Assembly: GCF_932294415.1 (NCBI RefSeq) | Contig: NC_065542.1 | Location: 50,570,942 to 50,634,941 of the forward strand | Reading direction: 5' to 3' | From: Quercus robur | Lineage: Eukaryota; Streptophyta; Magnoliopsida; Fagales; Fagaceae | Length of the DNA: 64,000 nt | In this document: positions 25,798 through 37,039 of the stretch, in pieces | Position numbering within the stretch: the first letter of the stretch is position 1 | How the letters are laid out: each line of letters starts with the position of its first letter | Program-made: the position numbers and the translations under genes | Notes under the pieces: model-generated | The model's database searches: none | What the model was told of the DNA's origin: nothing | Seen by the model: only the letters and a program-made list of their open reading frames with translations

Positions 25798-27821
25798 GGC
25801 CAAAATGGCCAAATACCACCATTTTCAAAAATTTGTAGCAAAAAAATATTGTTTCGGAACTATATAGGGAAATACCACTTTTCTAGAACTGGAGTTCCAA
25901 ATGGTACTCGAGTTTATGAAACTCGAGTTCCTCATCAGTTTTGCCACCGTGGCACTGCTGAGCTAGAAATTGGGCGATTAAAAAAAATAATGTGGTACTC
26001 GAGCTTGGTAAACCCGAGTACCATGCAACACAATACTCAAGTATACCAAGCTCGAGTACCGTGTATGAATAAAATGCTATTTGTTATATTTCTATAGTAC
26101 TCGAGCTCACCAAGCTCGAGTACCTTGTAACTTTTTTTTCTTTTTTTTTGGGATTATCGACAAATAAACATAAACATAAAATGATGTTTATTTTCTTTCT
26201 ACAGTAGTCGAGCTCACCAAGCTTGAGTACCTTGTAACTTTTTTTTTTTTTTTTTGGATTATCGACAAATAAACATAAACATAAAATGTTGTTTATTTTA
26301 TTTCTACAATACTCGAGCTCACTAAGCTCGAGTACCTTGTAACTTTTTTTTTTTTTTGGATTATAGACAAATAAACATAAACATAAACATAAGTAACTTT
26401 TTATGTTTTTATTTATTTAAATAGAAGCATTGTAAAATATAGAGATTTTAATTTCAAAATATGAATTTAATTTCTACATTAAGTAAAACTGTTCACTGTT
26501 TTCTCATAAAAATTATTCACTGCTTTTTGCATAAACTATTTCTAGCATATTGCATAAAATTATTTTTTGTTCAGCATTATTTAAAAAATTGTTCACTCTC
26601 TTTTCCGCGTAAATTATTTTCTGTTCACTATTTAAAAAATTGTTCACTATTTTCTTGTAAAACACCTAGTGAAATCGTGTTTTCTAAATTTAAAAGCCAA
26701 ATCTGAATGCTTTTTCATGTTTAAATTTCACAATGAAAGAATTTGTTTTCCTGCATTGATAAAATCTATTTCTATATTAACAAAATTTGCTCTCTGCACA
26801 TCATGTTTAGTATATATTCGAATCTGCTTACTGCATTCATAAAATCTGTTTTTTGCGTTAATTAAAAATGATTTTATGAATGCAGTAAGCAGATTCAAAT
26901 ATACAGTAAACATGATGTGCAGAGAGCAAATTTTATTAATGTAGAAATAGATTTTATCAATGCAGGAAAACAAATTCTTTCATTGTGAAATTTAAACATG
27001 AAAAAGCATTCAGATTTGGCTTTTAAATTTAGAAAACACGATTTCACTAGGTGTTTTATAAGAAAATAGTGAACAATTTTTTAAATAGTGAACAGAAAAT
27101 AATTTACGCGGAAAAGAGAGTGAACAATTTTTTAAATAATGCTAAACAAAAAATAATTTTATGCAATATGCTAGAAATAATTTATGCAGAAAGCAGTAAA
27201 TAATTTTTATGAGAAAACAATGAACAGTTTTACTTAATGTAGAAATTAAATTCATATTTTGAAATTAAAATCTCTATATTTTACAATGCTTCTATTTAAA
27301 TAAATAAAAACATAAAAAAGCTACTTATTTTTATGTTTATATTTATTTGTCGATAATCCAAAAAAAAAAGTTACAAGGTACTTGAGCTTAATGAGCTCAA
27401 GTACTGTAGAAATAAAATAAACAGCATTTTATGTTTATGTTTATTTGTCGATAATCCCAAAAAAAGAAAAAGTTACAAGGTACTCGAGCTTGGTGAGCTC
27501 GAGTCCTGTAGAAATATAATAAATAGCATTTTATTCATAAACGGTACTCGAGCTTGGTATACTCGAGTATTGTGTTGCATGGTACTCGAGTTTACCAAGC
27601 TTGAGTACCACATTATTTTTTTTTAATCGCCCAATTTCCAACTCAGCAGTGCCATGGTGGCAAAACTGATGAGAAACTCGAGTTTCATAAACTCGAGTAC
27701 CATTTGGGATTCGAGTTTATGAAACTCAAGTTCTAGAAAAGTGGTATTTCCCTATATAGTTCCGAAACAGTGTTTTTTTGCTACAAATTTCTGAAAATGG
27801 TGGTATTTGGCTATTTTGGCC
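25798..27821. mobile_element. Long palindromic (foldback) MULE-like element, 2,024 bp
   Basis: Left arm 25,798-26,845 and right arm 26,871-27,821 are inverted copies around a 25-bp spacer. Both outer ends are GGCC followed by an AAATACCACC word. The 10-bp direct repeat AAGGATCTTT flanks it (25,788-25,797; 27,822-27,831), in the 9-11 bp range of Mutator-type insertions. Arms contain repeated CTCGAG-centred inverted words and ~100-bp units with 'gattatcgacaaataaacat'. No protein is encoded. Transcription across it would give a ~1 kb double-stranded hairpin. Confidence 0.9.
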
Positions 27822-27831
27822 AAGGATCTTT

Positions 27832-28069
27832 GATAGTAAAAGTATTCTACACAGTACCAAAGAAATTCAATCAAAAGTCAAAGGAAAATGAATCTACACT
27901 AAAAACAAATCACAGTCTTACAATCACTTAATTACAATCACTAAATTCAATCAAAAGTCAAAGAAAAATATGGGTTTTTGTTGTAAATTTGATAACTTTT
28001 TGTAAATTTAACTTAATTGCTTTAAACTTGAAGGTTAATTTCTTTAATCTTAATTGTTGTGATGTAGGA
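27832..28069 (+). repeat. Duplicated segment, right part
   Basis: 27,822-27,940 matches 35,565-35,665 (tgatagtaaaagtattc, aaagaaattcaatcaaaag). The rest, to 28,069, is AT-rich with a second copy of the aattcaatcaaaagtcaaag word and no gene. Confidence 0.65.
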
Positions 28070-28132
28070 ATGGAGGATTTTCTAGCGAGCTATGTGTTTG
28101 GGAAGAAGAAGCCAACAAAAGTTTCTCACTTG
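28070..28132 (+). CDS. Possible first coding exon, unknown gene
   Basis: ATG at 28,070 opens MEDFLASYVFGKKKPTKVS then HL, directly followed by a consensus splice donor GTAAGT at 28,132. It follows a TAG that could be an acceptor. I do not recognise the family and see no second exon that continues it, so this may be a relic or chance. Confidence 0.25.
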
Positions 28133-28360
28133 TAAGTACTTAGAGACTGGAATCTTTGAAATGTTGATTTTATATAGTTGTATATTTGGTTTGCTATTTT
28201 GATTCTTTACAAAGATTTTAAACCTTGCTAATTCGGATTAAGATGTAGTTGATTAGAAGGAAATAGAAGCATAAGTTGGAACATTAGGTAGGTTGGATCA
28301 CTCTCTACAATTTTCTTATCTTTTTTATTAATCTAACAATTAACAGAAGCCACTTTTAAG

Positions 28361-28581
28361 GTGGATGGGTGGTCAAAATTGGGTAGAGTTAGTGAAACTG
28401 AGAGTGTATTGAAAGCAATGTTAGTGGATGGATTTAGTCCTGATTGTTTGACTTTCAGTTACCTTATTGAGGGTTTAGAAAGGGCTGGTCGGATTGATGA
28501 TGCCGTTGAGATTTTTTAGCACATGAAGGAGAAAGGTTGTTAGCCAAACACTAGAACTTACAATGCAATGATCTCAAATAT
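28361..28581 (+). pseudogene. Pentatricopeptide-repeat (PPR) gene fragment
   Basis: Plus strand encodes about two PPR motifs: [40 protein letters not shown], then AVEIF and HMKEKGC, PNTRTYNAMIS. PPR proteins are plant organellar RNA-binding proteins. Two TAG stops interrupt it (28,517 and 28,541), in places where intact repeats carry ordinary residues (IF.HM and GC.PN). No start, transit peptide or further repeats are nearby, so it is a short pseudogene fragment. Confidence 0.75.
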
Positions 28582-29680
28582 ATATTAATATATGAATAAA
28601 AGTCAACATTGTTTCAGTAGAACCTTCAAAATGCTTGTCATTAATTCACATATAAAATGATACTTTAGTTTTCTCTCCCCCTCTTTTGCTTAGTTTGGAA
28701 TTTTAATCCCAGCTTGTGCGTGTAATTACTAATTAAAGAAAATTTATCTGCATCTTTGGGTAGTATAACATTTTTTCAGTTTATATTTTCTTTTGGTCTT
28801 TGTTCATTTTGTAGTTCAAAAGAATGTTTCTTGTTAGTTACCATCTGTTACTAGTGTATGGGACAATACAATCAGTTGGGAACCACAACTCATAAACACA
28901 CACACACACTGCAAATTTTTAATGGTAAGCACAATATTGGTACACAAATTTTCAGCTTTTATTTTTAATGAAAAACATTCATTCTTCTATAATTATAATA
29001 GTTGATATTTTGTACATTTGTTTGTTAATTGCAGGAGTATTCTTTAATTATAAGCATCTCTTTTTAATTCCAGCAACCTTGTGCCATTTTTTTTAATTAC
29101 TAATAATCATGAATTTTTACTTGCAGAGATAATTAGCATTGAAGTCCAAATTAGAATATTTGTAGCTACACCATGAATGAAGGTTGAGGGCTCAAGGCTA
29201 AGCTGAAGCAATGGTGATAGAAAAAGTTAAGTTGCTAGAGTTGAAGCCCAAATTAGAACACTAAGATTTAATTATATAAGATAATGATGAGATCAATCTG
29301 AGCCTTAGATGGGGGGGGGGGGGGGAGCATGGGAAAATTTTGGGAAAATTTTTGTTTTCTTGAAGTTGAACTCTCTTTAGTTGTACAAGTACATTTTATA
29401 AATAACTATAATAGAAAGGATGTGCAAAAATGTTGTTGAACCTATTTTTCTCTTTACTTTCACACATCTTTGTTTTAGAGATTGGTATTGGTTTATTCAA
29501 ATCAAGTTCTTGCAAATATTGAGAAACATCTAATGTATTTACGCCTCACATAAATTTGTGGAGTCCTTTTTATGTAAGATAACGTACTACACCAAATGCA
29601 CTAAATAAGAATAAGTTGGTTGAGTTTTAGGTGATTAGCCTCAAAGAATTTGAGAAAGAGAAGAATTTTGGATTGTAGTA
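28582..29680. other. No gene seen; G run
   Basis: AT-rich sequence with an uninterrupted G run at about 29,310-29,325 and no recognisable domain. Confidence 0.5.
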
Positions 29681-29687
29681 CTCCTTG

Positions 29688-31099
29688 TCTAGATGTGGAA
29701 AAACGGGTGGGTCAGGTCGGGTCAATCGGGTTTGCGGGTCAAACTGGTCGCAGGTCAAAACGGGTCATTTTTAAACGGGTCAATCCGGTTGCGGGTCGGG
29801 TCGGGTTGACCCATATTTTTCAAACAAGTTTTTTTTTTTCCAATTACAAAAACAAATCAATGACAACCTATTTAGAGAGAATAAATAAAATCAATTAAGC
29901 AAATGAATTGCACTTAATGCCACTTGTTAATATCCTTCAAATTCTGATAGTTTTGAGCATGACAAAAATTATTTATAGTCATAAATTCATGATGGAAAAA
30001 GTCTTCAATGTTAATAGTTCACTGTCAAAATGCATATAATTACAAGTTTACATCTTCAGAAAAAGATTGATTTTAAAACAAAACAAAACAAGTAAGCCAG
30101 CAAAGTAGCAAGTTATCGATCTTCTTAAGTTCACATGTTTCTGTTGCATTTAAAATAATAGTAAAGTTAGATTACTTAGAAAGATAAACTAAAAAAAATT
30201 AAAAATGAACTTAACATATTAAGTAAAGAAGAATAAGTAAATATTTTATAAAAATTACACCACAATCTCAATCTATTCAATGTTGGTAGCAAATTCAGCA
30301 CGGCAAATATTCATACTTGCAAATTATAGTTCAAGTTGGCCAATTTCATCAGCATTTTCATCTATAATACAATATTTTAATATAACTTAATATACCATGA
30401 AAGCAAATCAATAAAGAATTAAAATTATATAATTATGACTATAAAAAATTAAATCACCTTCAAATCCATATAAATAACTTTTAGTATATAACGTAGCTTC
30501 CACATTCTCAAATAAAAGACGTGATTAATAATTTTAGTACACAACTTTTAGTACACGTTATACAACGTAGTGGAAGTGAACTGAACTGAGAAGGGGAACC
30601 AAATAAAAGAAAATAAGAAGGGCAGACCGAGATAGAGATGTAATGAACTGAACTGAGGAAGCTTTGCCTTTGGGGCGGTTTAGTCACGTTTCAACTTTCA
30701 GCCTTCAGGTTTGTAATTCATTTGTGCATTGTGTCACGTGCCTTTGGCTTTGGTCCCTTTGGACAATGGACTACAGCTAGGCCTAGTAGAATGAGATTTT
30801 TTTTTTTTTTTTTTTTTTAATGGTTGTCTTAAGTCTTGAGTCTCTGACTCTCTTGACACCAATGATATATTGATTATCAATTTTGATATTTTGTGCTCTA
30901 AGCACCTAGTATCAAGACAAAGTTTATATATTTTTTTAGTGAATTTTATTTTAACGAGTTGAATAACGAGTTTTTAGGGTCAGATCAGGTTAACCCGCAA
31001 AAAAATCGAGTCGGGTTACGGGTCAAAAAATCAGATGCAGGTCAAATATTTTTCGGGTCAGGTCGGGTCAGAAAACTCTGACCCATATTGCCATGTCTA
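29688..31099. mobile_element. Non-autonomous hAT-like element with GGGTC subterminal repeats, 1.4 kb
   Basis: Ends TAGATGTGGAAAAACGGGT and (reverse complement) TAGACATGGCAATATGGGT are matching inverted termini. CTCCTTG flanks it on both sides (29,681-29,687; 31,100-31,106), a 7-8 bp target duplication fitting hAT. Both subterminal regions are packed with GGGTC/GACCC words (29,700-29,815; 30,976-31,085). Such clustered subterminal words are where hAT transposases bind in known systems. The interior is AT-rich and non-coding. Confidence 0.75.
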
Positions 31100-33443
31100 C
31101 TCCTTGATTCTTTTACTTTTCATTGATTAAATAGTAACTAAATACAATGTCTAACTAAAAATAAATAAAGAACTGCATTTGAACAATAATCTACTAACAA
31201 GCAGATAACTCTTCCTAAATGATGGGAGCCTTAATTTTGTTAAGCCTATCAATAAACTAAAACTAATCCACCCAAATCTCTTTCTTCAATTTGATAACCC
31301 CGCCAGCAGATAATGAGTCGAACCAAGACTCCTTTGAGAGCACCTCTAGGCAACATTGTCAAGTTTCTTTGCATCGTCCTGAAATGGAAGATCAATGAAT
31401 TAACTCTGTAGCCCATAACAAATGACAAAATGAGCCAAACCAATAAAGGTAAAACAAATGAGCTCATGTAAAAAAATCTACAGCTTCTAAATATAAGGCA
31501 TTTCCAGTGGAAAAAAAGTTAAGGCTACAAACACTCGTGACAACTATGTCTCAATATAACATCATATCCAAAAGAAACGAGATTTGCCAATGGCATAAAA
31601 TGCACCTTTATTCCAAAGTATGGAGAGACAAGTTCCAGTGAAAAAAAGATTGGTGCACCAAAGATCTTACTACAACTTGTATCCAAATAATTTCAATCGC
31701 GTATTGTACTTCCAAAGGCAAAAATAAATTCAAGAACTTTACAAAAGAAGATACAGAGCAATTAGACAATAAATATAAAAATTATGTAACCAAATTAAAT
31801 ATTCATTGCAAATATACTTGATTGTTGATATAGGTATTATCAAACTCCAATGAAAATTCTAAAAGGAGCCCTTGCACCTTCTACAGAAACAACATAGCAA
31901 TTAATCAAGTAAACATCAGAATTCATTACCACCAACTATTGAACTATGCACCATACCTTCAAACTACCTTCATCAGTAAACTCAACAAAGGAAAAACAAA
32001 TTATGGAATTGGGGCCATCACATATACAGCAGTCAACAACCTTCACACCAAAAAATGAACTTCTTCAAGACCAAAATTTCAATTACCGTATAGCAAAGCA
32101 TTTATTTTAAAATTGACAAACATAGCAGCAAGTTGTTTGCCAATGGACATAGGGAGCACCAATGAACAAAAAACAAGAAATCAAAACAATACAAATTTTT
32201 TTTTTTTTTTTTTTTTATAGCAAGGACTGAAAAAGAAAATTAATTAAAGAAGGGCAAATCTTTGACAATGAAATCAAAAAAGGAGGGAGAAAAACTGATA
32301 ATCAAAATGTCTAGATCTAATCACATTTGGGGTTGGCTTTAGAATAAAGGTGAAACTTACAGTATTTCATTTGTTAGATTGATCTGTGTTTCAGATGCAT
32401 AATCAAAGTATATTCCAAAAATACAAAGAAAAAAAAAGATAATACAGCACATAAAAACAGAGAACACGTCTTACCCAAGAGTGGGTCTCTCCTTCAAGCT
32501 ACAGGAATGAAACCAACACTAGATCAGTAAAAATGAATGGCTATTTTTCAGCAAATTATGGATCATAACTGATAGTATCAAAGGTGGATTTTTTTCGGCA
32601 AAATCAAACAAACCCAATTCAAAAAAATTAAGATAAGATCAAAACAAATACTCTCCAGATAAAAAAAAAATCCAAACAACAAGATCCCCCAACCATTTAA
32701 AAAAAAAAAATTCCGGAAGTACCGATTAGAGAGACATAGGAAATTTACCGGAACCACCACCGGAATTGGTGGAGCGGAACGCGGTGGCTGCTAGCTGTAG
32801 TCATGGAGTCCTAGAGAAAGATCCGATGGAAGAGAGACAGGGAGAGACTTTTTTGAAATTTGAGGAAGCTGAAGGGTGCAGAGAAAAGAGCAAAGAAATC
32901 GGTGAAAGTGGTGTCACGCGGATTGATGACGTGGTTCTCTGATGTGTCATATTTATATCCATTAGATTAAAGTAAAGGCTGAGATTAAAACTATTGCACA
33001 CCATGCAATACCCTATGGATCCTGGCTGGAACTACAAGATTCCCCCTTACCCTAGTTAGTTTTTATACGCGAAACATTCGCGAGCTTACGTGACAAACAA
33101 AATTACTTCTGTTTCACGTTTTCATTCCAAAGTTACGGTAAATAACACGTTTTATTGAAATGAGGAGTTTAGTTACCGTGAAATACGGACTACGTAAGAA
33201 ATGTAAGCTGAAACACTGACATAAAAAAGACGGGGTAATTACAAAACTAAAATAAAGGATAAAAGCTGTTAAAGTTAGTGATAAAGTAATAATTACTTCT
33301 CCGGACTCATGTCAATCTATTAACAGATTGAAGAAACTAATATATGAATATGTTTGATAAACTGATAAGTGATGACACTGATTGATAACAATAAAGCTGT
33401 CAAAACCTAAGGTGTACGAGTTGGCATAGGCTATAGCCTATTA
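31100..33443 (-). other. Possible host transcription unit, unidentified
   Basis: On the minus strand a GC-richer leader-like stretch at about 32,750-32,930 contains an ATG (~32,804) reading MTTASSHRVPLHQFRWWFR and then a possible donor (GTAAAT). Around 31,260-31,390 another minus-strand stretch follows a TTTCAG acceptor and looks exon-like but cannot be named and has stops in its possible frames. Between these there is AT-rich, intron-like sequence. This could be a gene with untranslated exons or an old insertion; evidence is weak. Confidence 0.25.
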
Positions 33444-34283
33444 GAGCATCAGCAGTGGGACTTGCAAATGTCATATGTCACTAGTATTTAGCATCTAAGC
33501 CTTAAAAACCCCAACAGCTGGACTTGTAAAACCATCCCATTGCAAAAAAAATTACAATTTTATAAGATGGTACTGTAGCAGTATTGTATAATAAAAATTA
33601 ATTTTTTATTTGTCTGGTGCTTCTTCTCTCTCCTCTCTCTCTCTCTCTCTCATTTCATTTCACTTTCTCTCTCCAATTTCTCTCTACTTCATTCTACTCT
33701 CCCCTCTTCAAACCCGAAACCCATACAATCTCAGGACTTCAGAACCAAATTTGAGGCTTATACCAAATTAAGACTAAAATTTACACAGAGAAAACGAAAA
33801 ATCAAAGAGATACGAACCTGATCTTTATGATCCTCGGAAGAAGATAAGGAAATGGAAGCAGCGACCGAAGCTCCGGCGGAGCGAACCGTGGAGGCGACGG
33901 TGCTGGTGTTGGTGGAAACTGTTTTGAGGCATGACGATATGATTCAGAGTGAGTTTGGTAACAAACCGTTGTTCTTTGCCTTCACTTTCTTCATCTTCAC
34001 CACAACCATACAGTAACGGTTACAGTTACAACAGCAGCAACAACGCTGCTATCAACAACTACCACCGACTCGGTAGAGCTACTCGGTCCTCCACCTCCAC
34101 CGCTGCCACCGACGGTAAAACTAATTCCACTTCTGCCTCCGCCGACGATGAACATCTCCTTCGATCGCCGCTGACGATAGGATATCTCATCCAATTACTT
34201 CAGCGCGATAGAAAAAAATATTGCGCTGAAGTAAAAAAATAAGTAATTAACGGTTTTTTTTTCCTATCTGTTCTTGTGCCAGA

Positions 34284-34325
<42 letters not shown>

Positions 34326-34475
34326 AATAGTTAAAAAATAATATTTAAATAAACTGGTAAAAAAAATAGAGTTTTGGAATGTTGGGTGTATTGAAAAATG
34401 GTATGTTATAATTGATAAAATAACTTTTTGGGATGGTAAAATAGGATGGGATGAGATTTCCGATTGTGGATGCTC
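33444..34475. mobile_element. Harbinger-like MITE with coding-like cargo, 1,032 bp
   Basis: Ends GAGCATCAGCAGTGG and (reverse complement) GAGCATCCACAATCGG; TTA on both sides (33,441-33,443; 34,476-34,478). Same superfamily as the element at 24,331. The interior holds a GC-rich plus-strand stretch 33,851-34,242 with an ATG (MEAATEAPAERTVEATVLV) and, in another frame, RLGRATRSSTSTAATDG and LLRSPLTIGYLIQLLQRDR. This composition differs from the AT-rich surroundings and suggests captured host exon sequence. A (GA)n run is at 34,287-34,320. Confidence 0.75.
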
Positions 34476-34934
34476 TTATACTCAATTGTGAAGGCTATAC
34501 ACAAAAAGCTATCTTCCATTCTACTACACTAGGAGAATTTCAATTGAACCTTTAAGGCTTTGTCTGTGCATCCAACCATCCAATGTCACTGTTACTGTAA
34601 GTGCAATCTATATTTTATGCTTAATTATTATTTTTTTTAAATCTCTTTCATCCATTATACCATAGTATTTGAATCTTCCTTATTATAATATAGTTATGAT
34701 TTAATTTTATATTCTATTGAATCAATTATACATATATATATTTATCAAACATAATAGAACAACTATTGTATTTATCTATAAAATAAAATACTTGACAAAT
34801 ATTTCCATATTTTTTGTAGCATTTTTCTAAAATATAAACATATTATATACGTATATCTGTTCTCGTACTTTTTTTGCCGAATTTTTGAAACGTATTTTTC
34901 TTAAAATGACCGAATTATACACGTTATGATCGGA
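34476..34934. other. No gene seen
   Basis: AT-rich, no domain. Confidence 0.5.
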
Positions 34935-35680
34935 CAAATCTAGCCTGTCAACTTAAATATGTACACCATTTAATTTTCTTTTCCTTTCGGTAATATGCCA
35001 CTTTTTTCAAAATGCAGTCAAAAGAAAAAGTGTAAAAAATCACATGCACTGTTAAAGAGAAGCCGAAATAATAATAAATTAGGAGAATGCGGTGCTGGTG
35101 CTGGTCAAGGACAGAAAAGATAAAAAAAATTTACCATTAAAAGTCAAAAAAGTTTAAAATAGTACCGCAACACTGAAAAAGTAATATTAATTATAAAAAG
35201 ACAAAATAATATCAAAAAAAGTGTGTATCCGTACCGTTAACACAACCCATCACATCATTATACCACTTTTTTTCAAAAAGCAGTAAAAAGAAAAAGTATA
35301 AGTATAAAAAATCATATATGCAGTTAAAGAGAAGCCGATATACCACTTTTTTTCAAAAAGCAGTGAAAAGAAAAAGTATAAGTATAAAAAATCATATCTG
35401 CAGTTATAAAAAGCAGTGAAAAGAAAAAGTATAAGTATAAAAAATCATATATGCAGTTAAAGAGAAGCCGAAATAATAATAAATTAATTCAAGATATATA
35501 ACCTCAATCACATCAAAGCATCAAAGCCATCTAATCACTATGTAATGTCAGAATATACAAAGGATATTTGATAGTAAAAGTATTCAACACCAAAGAAATT
35601 CAATCAAAAGTCAAAGGAAAATGAATCTGCACTGAAAATAAATGACAGGCTTACAATCACTTTTGTGGAAATACCATACA
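34935..35680 (+). repeat. Paralogous locus carrying the empty site of the palindrome, with internal tandem repeats
   Basis: Matches 25,558-25,797 joined to 27,822-27,940, but reads straight through aaaggatatttgatag at about 35,560-35,580, where the other copy has the 2-kb palindrome. It is longer because of a local tandem expansion (35,265-35,470) of an ~80-bp unit with 'accactttttttcaaaaag' and 'agtataaaaaatcatat'. Confidence 0.8.
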
Positions 35681-36184
35681 TAGAAAAAAAAAAAAAGAAA
35701 AAAAAAAAAAGAAAAAGGAAATACCATCCATAGCCAACACAGAAAGAGGTTATCGATTCTCAACAAAAAATTTAGGTTCTCACTCCGGCATTATTTAGGT
35801 TCTCACTCTTGTAAACAAAAGCCACCGACAAAAACCAAACGCACAGTATGACCACAAACAAATGTTATTATCAGTGATTTTTAGTGAAATTAAGTGAAAA
35901 GTTTTAGTGTAAAGATATAAAATTTTGTTCACATAAGTATGGAAGAACCCAATTTTCAAAGTAATGGAGGTATAATTTATTTTGTCTTGCTGTGTTTTGT
36001 TTCATTTTTTAAAGAATATATTATAATTTGTTGTAATATGTTTGCTTCTAAATAAAATATAGTCCTACAGAAATAAAGTATAGTTCCTATCAAAAAATAA
36101 AATAAAATAAAATATAGTCCGACAAAAATGTAATGAGGTATGAATTTAATGCTTTTTTTTGTGAAAAATTTAATGCTTTGTTGT
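35681..36184. other. No gene seen; repeat shared with 43,985-44,090
   Basis: A-rich tract near 35,685-35,720, then AT-rich sequence. The block 36,020-36,184 resembles 43,985-44,090 on the other side of the TRIM (aggtatgaatttaatgc). Confidence 0.5.
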
Positions 36185-36507
36185 TGATAAATATTAGCAT
36201 TGATAAACCATGTTGAATATGCTAGTATAGATGCGGAAGTGAAAGTATAAAGTATAGAACGCGGTAACACACAAGAGTTATATGGTTCAATCTAACAGCC
36301 TATATTCACGGAGGAAACCCTAAAGGGTTACATCAATAATATATTAGAGTGTAGTACAAATCCTGTATTACAATGAATCATAACATGTGTATATATAGTA
36401 GACTAAACCCTAGACTAATAGACTTCTAGTACAAGAAGGAGACTTGACTTGCACACAAAGTAGAATTAGGCTTAGGCTTATGTTAATGGGCTAATATATT
36501 TCTAACA
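36185..36507 (-). repeat. 3' LTR of the TRIM
   Basis: Starts TG and ends CA; matches the two-part right LTR along its length. Confidence 0.85.
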
Positions 36508-37039
36508 CCCCCTCTCAAACTCAAGATGGAAGTTTGATGAAATCTTGAGATTTGATAAGGTTGAGAAGATCCCTTAAATGAAGTTTGACTCTATGACGGT
36601 AGTTTGAGGAAGGCAATAGTCTTGCAGTGTTGATGCAACTTCTAACGGTGGCTTGACTATACTGGAGAGTTTTGATGGCAGCAGTAGGAAGCCAAAGAAG
36701 ATGAACGCAGCGAAAAAATACCGAGGAAGACAAAGATTGCTCTTAAATATACCGTAAGGAAAGAAAACCATGGCCACAAGAAAGTGGCTTTGATGCCATG
36801 ATAAATATTAGTATTGATACACCATGTTGAATATGCTAGCATAGATGCAGAAGCGAAAGCATAAAGTATAGAATGCAGTAACACACAAGAGTTATGTGGT
36901 TCAGTCTAACGGTCTACATCTACGGAGGAAACCCTAAAGGGTTACATCAAAAATATATTAGAGTATAGTACAAATTCTGTGTTACAATGAATCATAACAT
37001 TTTTTTTTTTTTTTTAGTAAACAGAGGAGTATTACAAAA

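Noticed and set aside
25798-27821. Possible CRISPR-like array from CTCGAG repeats
   Set aside because: Units are nested inverted words with homopolymer spacers in a eukaryotic foldback transposon; no regular spacers.
33060-33260. Short segment with repeated 'cacgttttcattcc/gttaccgtgaaa' words resembling a regulatory cluster
   Set aside because: No symmetric sites or nearby confirmed start; not enough to call an element.
36574-36884. Hydrophobic minus-strand frames in the TRIM
   Set aside because: Overlap the LTR, primer site and polypurine tract of a known non-coding element type.
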